This document shows, in pieces, positions 30,704 through 38,884 of a DNA stretch of 64,000 nt. Both the position numbers and the translations under genes were made by a program. Position 1 is the first letter of the stretch, and each line of letters starts with the position of its first letter. Below the pieces are notes generated by a model. The model was not told the DNA's origin and did not search any database. It worked only from the letters and a program-made list of their open reading frames with translations. Origin of the DNA: Micromonospora sp. PLK6-60 (GTDB lineage Bacteria > Actinomycetota > Actinomycetes > Mycobacteriales > Micromonosporaceae); assembly GCF_019890675.1 (NCBI RefSeq), contig NZ_JAIOAA010000010.1:62001-126000 (forward strand), in the 5' to 3' direction.

Positions 30704-30817
30704 GTGAAGGTCAAGCCGAGCGTCAAGAGGATCTGCAACAAGTGCCGGGTTATCCGCCGGCACGGCCGGGTCATGGTCATCTGCACCGACCCGCGCCACA
30801 AGCAGCGCCAGGGCTGA
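30704..30817 (+). CDS. rpmJ: 50S ribosomal protein L36
   Basis: The 37-codon frame starts at GTG 30704 and reads VKVKPSVKRICNKCRVIRRH, ending TDPRHKQRQG. It is the zinc-ribbon (C+) type with C11, C14, C27 and a following His. It sits between infA and rpsM, the standard position. It is short enough to be missed by length filters. Confidence 0.97.
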   Translation: MKVKPSVKRICNKCRVIRRHGRVMVICTDPRHKQRQG

Positions 30818-31082
30818 CCCACTCGCACCGGTCGTGACGGCCGGTCGGAGGGTTCGCTCGGGCCGCAGATCCCCGATCGCACATCACCAAGCTCGTCCCA
30901 GCCGCGAGCGGTACGCAGCGCGTACTCCCTCGTGGTTGACCCCCGGTCGGAGGCCGGGGCCCGCTCGGGCAGCGACCGATCCCGGTCGCCGGCGCGTGAC
31001 GCCGGAAGGACAGGGACGGTCGGTCAGCGGGGTGGGACGGGTCCACACCTCCGCCACAACATCACGAGGAGTACGCCCGCAC
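30818..31082. other. Spacer between rpmJ and rpsM
   Basis: These 265 bp hold no gene. They probably carry a leader for rpsM-rpsK-rpsD. No promoter or hairpin could be assigned with confidence. Confidence 0.4.
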
Positions 31083-31463
31083 ATGGCACGTCTAGTCGGC
31101 GTGGATCTCCCCCGCGAGAAGCGGATGGAGATCGCGCTCACCTACATCTTCGGGGTCGGTCGCACCCGCGCCCTGGAGACGCTCAGCGCGACCGGCATCT
31201 CGCCGGACAAGCGCGTTCGGGACCTCACGGACGAGGAGCTGGTCGAGCTCCGGAACCACATCGAGGCCAACTACAAGGTCGAGGGCGACCTGCGCCGCGA
31301 GGTCGCCGCCGACATCCGCCGCAAGGTCGAGATCGGCTGCTACGCCGGCATCCGGCACCGCCGCGGTCTGCCCGTGCGTGGTCAGCGCACCAAGACCAAC
31401 GCGCGGACCCGGAAGGGCCCCAAGCGGACCGTCGCCGGCAAGAAGAAGCCCGGCAAGAAGTAA
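31083..31463 (+). CDS. rpsM: 30S ribosomal protein S13
   Basis: S13 contacts the 50S subunit and P-site tRNA. The product has 126 residues: MARLVGVDLPREKRMEIALT, with the helix-two-turn-helix and basic tail GQRTKTNARTRKGPKRTVAG. The ATG at 31083 is the family start; the open frame upstream runs through the spacer. Confidence 0.98.
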   Translation: MARLVGVDLPREKRMEIALTYIFGVGRTRALETLSATGISPDKRVRDLTDEELVELRNHIEANYKVEGDLRREVAADIRRKVEIGCYAGIRHRRGLPVRGQRTKTNARTRKGPKRTVAGKKKPGKK

Positions 31464-31481
31464 CTAGGAGCGCACAGACTT

Positions 31482-31889
31482 ATGCCACCGAAGGCTCGTG
31501 CCGGAGCCGCCGTCAAGAAGGTCCGGCGCAAGGAACGCAAGAACGTCGCCCACGGGCAGGCGCACATCAAGAGCACCTTCAACAACACCATCGTGTCCAT
31601 CACGGACCCGACCGGTGCGGTCATCTCCTGGGCCTCGTCCGGCCAGGTGGGCTTCAAGGGCTCCCGCAAGTCGACCCCGTTCGCCGCGCAGCTGGCCGCC
31701 GAGGCCGCCGCGCGTCGGGCCATGGAGCACGGCATGCGCAAGGTCGACGTGTTCGTCAAGGGTCCCGGCTCCGGCCGGGAGACCGCCATCCGTTCGCTGC
31801 AGGCCGCCGGGCTGGAGGTCGGGCAGATCTCCGACGTCACCCCGCAGCCGCACAACGGGTGCCGTCCGCCGAAGCGTCGCCGGGTCTGA
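31482..31889 (+). CDS. rpsK: 30S ribosomal protein S11
   Basis: S11 forms part of the platform near the mRNA exit. The product has 135 residues with AHIKSTFNNTIVSITDPTGA and the C-terminal DVTPQPHNGCRPPKRRRV. CTAGGAG precedes the ATG. Confidence 0.98.
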   Translation: MPPKARAGAAVKKVRRKERKNVAHGQAHIKSTFNNTIVSITDPTGAVISWASSGQVGFKGSRKSTPFAAQLAAEAAARRAMEHGMRKVDVFVKGPGSGRETAIRSLQAAGLEVGQISDVTPQPHNGCRPPKRRRV

Positions 31890-31903
31890 GAGGTTAGAGA
31901 GAG

Positions 31904-32530
31904 ATGGCTCGTTACACCGGTGCTGACTGCCGCCGTTGCCGGCGGGAGAAGATGAAGCTGTTCCTCAAGGGCAGCAAGTGCGATGGCCCGAAGTGCCCGT
32001 TCGAGTCCCGGCCGTTCCCGCCCGGGCAGCACGGCCGCGGCCGCACCAAGGAGACGGAGTACCTGCTCCAGCTCCGTGAGAAGCAGAAGGCCCGCCGGGT
32101 CTACGGCGTGCTGGAGAAGCAGTTCCGCGGCTACTACGAAGAGGCCGTGGGCAAGAAGGCCAAGACCGGTGAGGTTCTGCTCCAGATCCTCGAGTCGCGG
32201 CTGGACAACGTGGTCTACCGGGCCGGCTACGCCAAGTCCCGGGACATGGCCCGCCAGCTGGTCAAGCACGGCCACTTCACCGTGAACGGCAAGAAGGTCG
32301 ACATCCCGTCGTTCCGCGTCAAGGAGCACGACATCATCGAGGTCCGGGGCAAGAGCAAGGAGCTCACCCCGTTCATCGTCGCGCAGGCCGAGGCCGGCTC
32401 CAAGACCGTTCCGGCGTGGCTCGAGGCCATCCCCAGCCAGATGAAGGTTCTCGTGCACTCGCTCCCGGCCCGCCAGGTGATCGACACCCAGGTCCAGGAG
32501 CAGCTGATCGTCGAGCTCTACTCCAAGTAG
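31904..32530 (+). CDS. rpsD: 30S ribosomal protein S4, zinc type
   Basis: S4 nucleates 30S assembly and affects decoding accuracy. The product has 208 residues. The N-terminus holds four cysteines (C9-x2-C12, C26, C31), the zinc-binding form, followed by the S4 RNA-binding domain (RLDNVVYRAGYAKSRDMARQ). It is third in the rpsM-rpsK-rpsD-rpoA-rplQ group. Confidence 0.98.
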   Translation: MARYTGADCRRCRREKMKLFLKGSKCDGPKCPFESRPFPPGQHGRGRTKETEYLLQLREKQKARRVYGVLEKQFRGYYEEAVGKKAKTGEVLLQILESRLDNVVYRAGYAKSRDMARQLVKHGHFTVNGKKVDIPSFRVKEHDIIEVRGKSKELTPFIVAQAEAGSKTVPAWLEAIPSQMKVLVHSLPARQVIDTQVQEQLIVELYSK

Positions 32531-32540
32531 GGGCTCGTTG

Positions 32541-32572
32541 CGGTGGCCCGCCCTCACCGGGGCGGGCCACCG
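32541..32572 (+). other. Hairpin between rpsD and rpoA
   Basis: CGGTGGCCCGCCC (32541-32553) pairs perfectly with GGGCGGGCCACCG (32560-32572) around a TCACCG loop, 11 nt after the rpsD stop. It may lower transcription into rpoA or mark RNA processing; no strong promoter is seen behind it. Confidence 0.55.
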
Positions 32573-32628
32573 GAACAGTTTGTGTCGTGGGCGTCAAATA
32601 GCGGGCGCCCCGGAAGAGAAGAGAAGAA

Positions 32629-33651
32629 ATGCTCATCAGCCAGCGACCGTCTCTCTCCGAAGAGTCGATCAACGAGACCCGCTCCCGGTTCACCATCGAG
32701 CCGCTGGAGCCGGGCTTCGGCTACACCCTCGGCAACTCGCTGCGGCGCACGCTGCTGTCGTCCATCCCGGGCGCGGCGGTCACCTCGATCAAGATCGACG
32801 GTGTGCTGCACGAGTTCACCACGATCCCCGGGGTCAAGGAGGACGTGGTCGAGCTCGTCATGAACATCAAGGAGCTCTGCGTCAGCTCCGAGCACGACGA
32901 GCCGGTCAGCATGTACCTGCGCAAGCAGGGCCCGGGCGACGTGACCGCCGGTGACATCCAGCCCCCGGCCGGTGTCTCGGTGCACAACCCGGACCTGAAG
33001 CTCGCCACCCTCAACGGCAAGGGCCGGCTCGACATGGAGCTGACCGTCGAGCGGGGTCGTGGCTACGTCACGGCGGCGCAGAACAAGCAGGCGGGCGCCG
33101 AGATCGGCCGGATCCCGGTCGACTCGATCTACTCGCCGGTGCTGAAGGTGACCTACCGGGTCGAGGCGACCCGGGTCGAGCAGCGGACCGACTTCGACCG
33201 GCTGATCATCGACGTCGAGACCAAGCCGTCGATGGGCCCGCGTACCGCGCTGGCCTCCGCCGGGTCGACGCTGGTGGAGCTCTTCGGACTGGCCCGGGAG
33301 CTGGACGAGACCGCCGAGGGCATCGACATCGGGCCGTCCCCGCAGGACGCCCAGCTCGCGGCGGACCTGGCCCTGCCGATCGAGGAGCTGGACCTGACCG
33401 TCCGCTCCTACAACTGCCTCAAGCGCGAGGGCATCAACTCCGTTGGTGAGCTCATCGGGCGCACCGAGGCCGACCTCCTCGACATCCGCAACTTCGGTCA
33501 GAAGTCGATCGACGAGGTCAAGATGAAGCTCGCCGGGATGGGCCTGGGTCTGAAGGACTCGGCTCCGAACTTCGACCCGGCGCACGTCGTGGACGCCTTC
33601 GGTGAGGCCGACTACGACACCGACGACTACCGCGAGACCGAGCAGCTCTAA
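32629..33651 (+). CDS. rpoA: DNA-directed RNA polymerase subunit alpha
   Basis: Alpha dimerises to start RNA polymerase assembly; its C-terminal domain binds activators and UP elements. The product has 340 residues. The N-terminal domain includes SRFTIEPLEPGFGYTLGNSL with RRTLLSS, and the alpha-CTD shows LKREGINSVGELIGRTEADL. An acidic tail closes the protein. AGAGAAGAAA precedes the ATG. Confidence 0.98.
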   Translation: MLISQRPSLSEESINETRSRFTIEPLEPGFGYTLGNSLRRTLLSSIPGAAVTSIKIDGVLHEFTTIPGVKEDVVELVMNIKELCVSSEHDEPVSMYLRKQGPGDVTAGDIQPPAGVSVHNPDLKLATLNGKGRLDMELTVERGRGYVTAAQNKQAGAEIGRIPVDSIYSPVLKVTYRVEATRVEQRTDFDRLIIDVETKPSMGPRTALASAGSTLVELFGLARELDETAEGIDIGPSPQDAQLAADLALPIEELDLTVRSYNCLKREGINSVGELIGRTEADLLDIRNFGQKSIDEVKMKLAGMGLGLKDSAPNFDPAHVVDAFGEADYDTDDYRETEQL

Positions 33652-33685
33652 GTCCGGCTGCCGCCACATCTGAGGAGCACCAACA

Positions 33686-34243
33686 ATGCCCACGCCCACC
33701 AAGGGCCCCCGCCTCGGCGGCAGCCCCGCGCACGAGCGGCTCATGCTGGCCAACCTGGCCACCGCGCTGTTCCAGCACGGCAAGATCCAGACCACCGAGA
33801 CGAAGGCCCGGCGGCTGCGTCCGCTGGCCGAGCAGCTCATCACCAAGGCCAAGCGCGGCGACCTCGCGTCCCGCCGGCGGGTGGCGGGCGTCGTCAAGGA
33901 CAAGGACGTGGTCTTCAACCTGTTCGACCAGATCGCGCCCCGGTACGCCAACCGGCAGGGCGGCTACACCCGGATCGTGAAGACCGGTCCGCGCAAGGGT
34001 GACGCCGCTCCGATGGCGATCATCGAGCTGGTCGAGGAGCTGGCGGTCGCCGCGCCGAAGGCGAACAAGAAGACCGCCGGTCGCAAGGCCGCCCAGCAGG
34101 ACAAGGTCGAGGCCCTGGCCCCGGCCGAGGAGACCCCGCGCTCCACCGAGGGCGACCAGGACGCCGAGGCTCCGGTGTCGGCCTCCGGTGACACCGCCGC
34201 CGCCCGCGAGGACAGCGACGAGGCCACCGAGAACAAGGCCTGA
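33686..34243 (+). CDS. rplQ: 50S ribosomal protein L17
   Basis: L17 lies near the tunnel exit. The product has 185 residues: the conserved first 120 (MPTPTKGPRLGGSPAHERLM to PMAIIELVEE) plus an Ala/Glu/Asp-rich tail of about 65 residues, a common actinobacterial feature. TGAGGAG precedes the ATG. A strong terminator follows. Confidence 0.97.
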   Translation: MPTPTKGPRLGGSPAHERLMLANLATALFQHGKIQTTETKARRLRPLAEQLITKAKRGDLASRRRVAGVVKDKDVVFNLFDQIAPRYANRQGGYTRIVKTGPRKGDAAPMAIIELVEELAVAAPKANKKTAGRKAAQQDKVEALAPAEETPRSTEGDQDAEAPVSASGDTAAAREDSDEATENKA

Positions 34244-34257
34244 GCGTCAGGCAGCAT

Positions 34258-34297
34258 CGTCGGGCCCGGCATCCCTCACGGGGTGCCGGGCCCGACG
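34258..34297 (+). terminator. Terminator after rplQ
   Basis: CGTCGGGCCCGGCA (34258-34271) pairs perfectly with TGCCGGGCCCGACG (34284-34297), 14 nt after the rplQ stop. It ends the alpha operon. truA starts only 20 bp beyond, so read-through probably supplies truA. Confidence 0.75.
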
Positions 34298-34316
34298 CGT
34301 GAACGGGAGGTACGAG

Positions 34317-35150
34317 GTGGACGAGCGGACCCGGCTGCGGCTGGACGTCTCGTACGACGGCACCGACTTCTCCGGCTGGGCCGCCCAGCCGACCCGGCGG
34401 ACCGTCGCCGGGGTGCTGATGGAGCTGGTGGACCTGGTGCTGGGTGCGGGCACCGCCACCGGGCTGACCGTGGCGGGGCGCACCGACGCCGGGGTGCACG
34501 CCACCGGGCAGGTGTGTCACCTCGACCTGCCCACCGCCGTCTGGCGCGAGCACGAGGGGCGGCTGCTGCGCCGGCTGGCCCGGCTGCTCCCCGGTGACGT
34601 CCGGGTACGCGCCATGACCGAGGTCCCGGCCACCTTCGACGCCCGCTTCTCGGCCACCTTCCGGCGGTACGAGTACCGGGTCACCGACGCCCCGTGGGGG
34701 GCCGAGCCGCTGCGCCGGCGGGACACCCTCGCGTGGCCGAAGCCGCTGGACCTGGCGGCGCTGAACGCCGCCGCCGCGGGCCTGGTGGGGGAGCACGACT
34801 TCGCCGCGTACTGCCGGCGCAAGGAGAACGCCACCACGCTGCGCGAGGTGACCCGGCTGGACTGGCGGCGCGACCCGGACGGGATCCTGGTCGCCACCGT
34901 GCGGGCCGACGCGTTCTGCCAGAACATGGTGCGCAGCCTGGTCGGCGCGATGCTGGTCGCCGGGGACGGCCGCCGGCCGGTCCAGTGGCCGGCGAGCCTG
35001 CTCAGCCGGCGGGAGCGCGCCAGCGAGGTGACCGTCGCGCCGGCGCACGGCCTGGCCCTGGTCGAGGTCGGCTATCCCACCGACCCCGCCGAGTACGCCC
35101 GCCGCGCCGACCTGACCCGACGCCTCCGCGTGCCGCTCACCGAGGCCTGA
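34317..35150 (+). CDS. truA: tRNA pseudouridine(38-40) synthase TruA
   Basis: TruA converts uridines 38-40 of the tRNA anticodon arm to pseudouridine. The product has 277 residues. The catalytic Asp is D57 in VAGRTDAGVHATGQV; LRLDVSYDGTDFSGWA precedes it. The GTG at 34317 is chosen because GGGAGG (34305-34310) lies at ideal distance; a GTG at 34299 falls next to the terminator stem. truA after rplQ is a common arrangement. Confidence 0.95.
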   Translation: MDERTRLRLDVSYDGTDFSGWAAQPTRRTVAGVLMELVDLVLGAGTATGLTVAGRTDAGVHATGQVCHLDLPTAVWREHEGRLLRRLARLLPGDVRVRAMTEVPATFDARFSATFRRYEYRVTDAPWGAEPLRRRDTLAWPKPLDLAALNAAAAGLVGEHDFAAYCRRKENATTLREVTRLDWRRDPDGILVATVRADAFCQNMVRSLVGAMLVAGDGRRPVQWPASLLSRRERASEVTVAPAHGLALVEVGYPTDPAEYARRADLTRRLRVPLTEA

Positions 35151-35194
35151 CCCCGCCCGCTGCCGCCTGCGGCGGCCAGCCCGCTCCCCATCTC

Positions 35195-35256
35195 GTCGAT
35201 CATGGAGTTAGCCGGGTGAGATGTCCCAGTTCGGGGCCGCCAACTCCATGATCGAC
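35195..35256. repeat. REP-like palindrome between convergent genes
   Basis: GTCGATCATGGAGTT (35195-35209) is the exact reverse complement of AACTCCATGATCGAC (35242-35256), 32 bp apart. It lies between truA and the convergent gene on the minus strand. I associate such GATCATGGAGTT palindromes with dispersed repeats of Micromonosporaceae; it could also terminate both transcripts. Confidence 0.6.
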
Positions 35257-35269
35257 ACGCGGGAGGGGG

Positions 35270-36433
35270 TCAGTCGCCGGGTAGTTCGTCTGGGTCGGTG
35301 CCGCGCTGGGTGGCCGTCGAGCTGCCGGCGGTGGGTTGGCTGGCCACCCCGCCGGCGGCCCGCCGTTCCAGCACGCCCTGGTTCAGGTACAGCTCGATCA
35401 TGTCGAAGAGGATCTCCCGGGCGGCCGGGTCGCCGGCCTTGACCGCCTCGCCGTCGGCCCGGGTGACCAGGCAGTAGGCGAGGTAGTGGCCGCGTACCTG
35501 CCAGCCCACCCGGGCCGCCGCCCGGGCCACCGCCTCGGTGTCCTCGCCGGCCGCCATGCCGCGGAACCGTCCCTGTCGCTCGTCGAGCAACTGCCGGACC
35601 CGGTCCCGGGCCCGCTGGGCGCTGGCCACGTCGGTCAGGTTGAACAGCCCGGCGGTGAGCAGGTGGTCGCCGTCGGGGGAGCGGAGCGTCGCCCGGACCA
35701 CCTGGTTGCAGCCGAGCCGGACCAGCAGGTCGGCGACCTCGCCGGTGGCCGCGACCTTGCAGTCGCCGCCGGCCTGGGTCTTGAGCACCCGGTAGGCGGG
35801 CCGGCCGTCCGCGACGATCAGCTTCTGGCCGGGGAAGACCTCCTTCGCCGTCAGCGGCGCCTGGTCGGTGTCCCGGGAGTCCAGGTCCTGCCGGCCGCTG
35901 TCGGCGGCCTGGGTGGACGGCAGGGCGGCCGGCGGGTCGGTCTGCCCCGCTCCCGGGTCGCCGGTGCGGTCGGCGAGCAGGGCCGCGCCGCCGAGCCCGA
36001 AGAGGGCGAGCAGCACGAGCACGGCCGCCCCGCCGGCCAGCGCCGGCCACAGCCGTCCGCCGCCCTGGCCGGTGTGCCGGCCGGGGGGCTGCTGCGGGGG
36101 GACCGTCGGCTGGTACGCCTGGGGGGCCGGCTGCGGCGGGTACCCGGCGGACCGGACGGGCGCCGGGCGGTCCGGTGGCGGCGGGTACGACCCGCCCCGG
36201 TCGGTCGGGGCGTACGCCGGCGCCGGTGGCGGGTACGGCCCGCGGTCGGTCGGGGCGTACGTCGGTTCCGACGGTGGCAGGGCGAGCCGGGTGGTCCGGG
36301 GCAGCGCCGGTGTCGGGAAGCGGGACGGCGAGGGCCCCGCCGACGGGGGCGGGCCGAGGCGGGGCCCCGGCAGCTCGACGTCCTGCCGCGGGTCCCCGTA
36401 GTCGTCCTCAGCGGACTCGTACCGATGCACCAT
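35270..36433 (-). CDS. Proline-rich single-pass membrane protein, unknown function
   Basis: The product has 387 residues. Residues 1-135 are cytoplasmic, Pro/Tyr-rich and contain two YAPTDRG motifs. One membrane segment is at about 140-165 (LWPALAGGAAVLVLLALFGL). The outer domain of about 220 residues begins with an Asp/Pro/Gln-rich linker and contains two cysteines (GGDCKVA and LGCNQVV) plus a third (YCLV). The layout resembles actinobacterial proteins of no known function. The ATG at 36433 lies only 7 nt after a TACTCT -10-like hexamer, suggesting a leaderless mRNA. It diverges from the methyltransferase gene. Confidence 0.7.
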   Translation of the reverse strand: MVHRYESAEDDYGDPRQDVELPGPRLGPPPSAGPSPSRFPTPALPRTTRLALPPSEPTYAPTDRGPYPPPAPAYAPTDRGGSYPPPPDRPAPVRSAGYPPQPAPQAYQPTVPPQQPPGRHTGQGGGRLWPALAGGAAVLVLLALFGLGGAALLADRTGDPGAGQTDPPAALPSTQAADSGRQDLDSRDTDQAPLTAKEVFPGQKLIVADGRPAYRVLKTQAGGDCKVAATGEVADLLVRLGCNQVVRATLRSPDGDHLLTAGLFNLTDVASAQRARDRVRQLLDERQGRFRGMAAGEDTEAVARAAARVGWQVRGHYLAYCLVTRADGEAVKAGDPAAREILFDMIELYLNQGVLERRAAGGVASQPTAGSSTATQRGTDPDELPGD

Positions 36434-36557
36434 GTGACATAGAGTAGGGTCCATTATCCCTTTAGAGGGTAATATCCGGAAATTGCGGCGCGAGTCGTGT
36501 GGAGGGTACCGGCCTACCGTCGACGGCGGGCCGCACCGGCGGTGCGACAATGCGGGC
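36434..36557. promoter_or_regulatory. Divergent promoter region with palindrome
   Basis: The 124-bp gap separates two divergent genes. An imperfect palindrome ATTATCCCTTTAGAGGGTAAT lies at 36453-36473 and is AT-rich against its surroundings. On the minus strand TACTCT (36446-36441) precedes the start codon by 7 nt. It is a plausible shared control site. Confidence 0.4.
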
Positions 36558-37163
36558 GTGACCGGCGACCACTACTTCACCGCTGAACCGTCCACCGCCG
36601 CGGCGCCGCGCGAGGTCGAGTTCTCCGTCGCCGGCCGCGACTACGCGCTCCGCTCCGCGGCCGGTGTCTTCTCCGCCGCCCGCCTCGACCCGGGCACCGC
36701 CGTGCTGCTGCGCAAGGCCGAACTGCCGGCCCCGGACACCACCGGAGCGCTGCTCGACCTCGGCTGCGGCTTCGGCCCGATCAGCTGCGTGCTGGCCAGC
36801 ACCGCGCCGGCAGCCACCGTCTGGGCGGTCGACGTCAACGAGCGGGCCCGGGCGCTGACCGCGGCCAACGCCGAACGGGTCGGCGCCGCCGACCGGGTGC
36901 ACGCCGTGGCGCCGGACGAGGTCCCGGCCGACCTCTCGTTCAGCCAGCTCTGGTCCAACCCGCCGATCCGGATCGGCAAGGCCGAACTGCACGAGCTGCT
37001 GCGGCGCTGGCTGCCCCGGCTCGCCCCGGACGGGGTGGCCTGGCTGGTCGTCGCCCGGCACCTCGGCGGCGACTCGCTGCACGGCTGGCTGGTCGAGCAG
37101 GGCTGGCGGGTCGACCGGCACGCCAGCCAGAAGGGCTACCGGGTGCTGCGGGTCACCCGGTAA
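36558..37163 (+). CDS. Class I SAM-dependent methyltransferase, RsmC-like small methyltransferase
   Basis: The product has 201 residues. The SAM-binding motif I is LLDLGCGFGPISCVLA, the acidic residue after beta-2 is in VDVNER, and motif IV is SNPPIR. NPP at this position is typical of N-methyltransferases acting on bases (MTS family; the 16S rRNA G1207 enzyme RsmC is the best-known relative). It lacks the N-terminal half of E. coli RsmC. The GTG at 36558 has no clear ribosome binding site; GACAAT sits 6 nt upstream, so it may be leaderless. The exact substrate is unknown. Confidence 0.8.
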   Translation: MTGDHYFTAEPSTAAAPREVEFSVAGRDYALRSAAGVFSAARLDPGTAVLLRKAELPAPDTTGALLDLGCGFGPISCVLASTAPAATVWAVDVNERARALTAANAERVGAADRVHAVAPDEVPADLSFSQLWSNPPIRIGKAELHELLRRWLPRLAPDGVAWLVVARHLGGDSLHGWLVEQGWRVDRHASQKGYRVLRVTR

Positions 37164-37204
37164 TCGAGTGTCGCCCGGCCCGGCACCTCGGGCAGGATGC
37201 CGGC

Positions 37205-38884
37205 GTGGGTTACGTGGACGTGGCAGCGGTCGGGCACATCCTCCCCGACGGTCGGGAGCTCTTCGCCGACGTGTCGTTCCGGGTCGGCGAGGGCGCCAAG
37301 GTGGCCCTGGTCGGTCCCAACGGCGCCGGCAAGACGACGCTGCTCCGGATGGTCTCCGGCGACCTGCCGGTGCGTACCGGCGCGATCGCCCGCTCCGGCG
37401 GGCTCGGGGTGATGCGGCAGTTCATCGGCATGATCGGCGACGAGTCCACGCTCGCCGACCTGGCGCTCTCGCTCGCCCCGCCGGCGCTGCGCGACGCCGG
37501 TCGCCGGCTGGTGGACACCGAGGCCGCCATGCGCGCGGCCGAGGCCCGCGGCAAGTTCAGCACCGCGGCCGGCAAGGCCCAGCTGGCGTACGCGGACGCG
37601 CTGGCCGCCTGGGGCGAAGCCGGCGGGTACGACGCCGAGGTGCTCTTCGACACCGTCACCACCATCGTGCTCGACCTGCCCTGGGACGCCGCCCGGGACC
37701 GCCCGGTCCGGACCCTCTCCGGCGGCCAGCAGAAGCGGTTCGCGCTGGAGCTGCTGCTGCGCGGCCCCGACGAGGTGCTGCTGCTCGACGAGCCGGACAA
37801 CTTCCTCGACGTGCCGGGCAAACGCTGGCTGGAGGGCCGGCTGCGCGAGTCCGCCAAGTCGGTGCTCTACGTCTCGCACGACCGGGAGCTGCTGGCGCAG
37901 ACCGCCGACCGGGTGGTCGCCGTGGAGGGCGGCAGCGCCTGGGTGCACCCGGCCGGCTTCGCCAGCTGGCACGCCGCCCGGGTGGCCCGGCACGCCCGCC
38001 TCGACGAGCTGCGCAAGCGGTGGGACGAGGAGCACCAGAAACTGCGCGAGCTGATGCTGATGTACAAGCAGAAGGCCGCGTACAACGACGGCATGGCCTC
38101 GCGCTACCAGGCCGCGCAGACCCGGCTGCGCAAGTTCGAGGAGGCCGGGCCGCCGCCCGTACCCCCGAAGGAGCAGGACATCCGGATGCGGCTGACCGGC
38201 GGGCGGACCGGCAAGCGCGCGGTGATCGCCGAGCAGCTGGAGCTGGACGGCCTGACCTACCCCTTCGACCTGGAGCTCTGGTACGGCGACCGGGTCGCCG
38301 TGCTGGGCGCCAACGGCACCGGCAAGTCGCACTTCCTGCGCCTGCTGGCGCGCGGCGGCACCGATCCCGACCCGGTCGACGGGCCGGTCGACGGCGCGCC
38401 CGCGCTGGCCCCGGTGGCGCACGACGGGGTGGTCCGGCTCGGCGCCCGGGTCCGGCCCGGCCACTTCTCGCAGACCCACGACCGGCCGGAGCTGACCGAG
38501 CGGACGCTCGTCGACATCCTCTGGCGGGGCGACGCCCACCGGAGCGGCATGGACCGGCACTCGGCCATGGCGGCCCTCGGCCGGTACGAGCTGGCCGGCC
38601 AGGGCGACCAGCGGTTCGGCAGCCTCTCCGGCGGCCAGCAGGCCCGGTTCCTGGTGCTGCTGCTGGAGCTGTCCGGGGCGACCCTGCTGCTGCTCGACGA
38701 GCCGACCGACAACCTCGACCTGGCCTCGGCGGAGGCGCTGGAGGCCGGGCTGGCGGCGTTCGACGGCACGGTCGTCGCGGTCACCCACGACCGGTGGTTC
38801 ACCCGGTCCTTCGACCGGTTCGTGTTGTTCCGCGGCGACGGGGAAGTGGTGGAGACCGCCGAACCGGTCTGGGACGTGGCGTGA
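37205..38884 (+). CDS. ABC-F family ATPase (duplicated ATP-binding cassette)
   Basis: ABC-F proteins are soluble ATPases that mostly act on the ribosome, as translation factors or antibiotic-resistance proteins. The product has 559 residues with two cassettes and no membrane segment. Cassette 1 has Walker A GPNGAGKTTL at residues 37-46, LSGGQQKRF near 170 and LLLDEPDNFLDV. Cassette 2 has GANGTGKS near 368, LSGGQQARF near 474 and LLLDEPTDNLDL. The linker between them is Arg/Lys-rich and helical, as in ABC-F. Whether it is a housekeeping or resistance type cannot be told. It overlaps the next gene by 4 bp. Confidence 0.93.
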   Translation: MGYVDVAAVGHILPDGRELFADVSFRVGEGAKVALVGPNGAGKTTLLRMVSGDLPVRTGAIARSGGLGVMRQFIGMIGDESTLADLALSLAPPALRDAGRRLVDTEAAMRAAEARGKFSTAAGKAQLAYADALAAWGEAGGYDAEVLFDTVTTIVLDLPWDAARDRPVRTLSGGQQKRFALELLLRGPDEVLLLDEPDNFLDVPGKRWLEGRLRESAKSVLYVSHDRELLAQTADRVVAVEGGSAWVHPAGFASWHAARVARHARLDELRKRWDEEHQKLRELMLMYKQKAAYNDGMASRYQAAQTRLRKFEEAGPPPVPPKEQDIRMRLTGGRTGKRAVIAEQLELDGLTYPFDLELWYGDRVAVLGANGTGKSHFLRLLARGGTDPDPVDGPVDGAPALAPVAHDGVVRLGARVRPGHFSQTHDRPELTERTLVDILWRGDAHRSGMDRHSAMAALGRYELAGQGDQRFGSLSGGQQARFLVLLLELSGATLLLLDEPTDNLDLASAEALEAGLAAFDGTVVAVTHDRWFTRSFDRFVLFRGDGEVVETAEPVWDVA

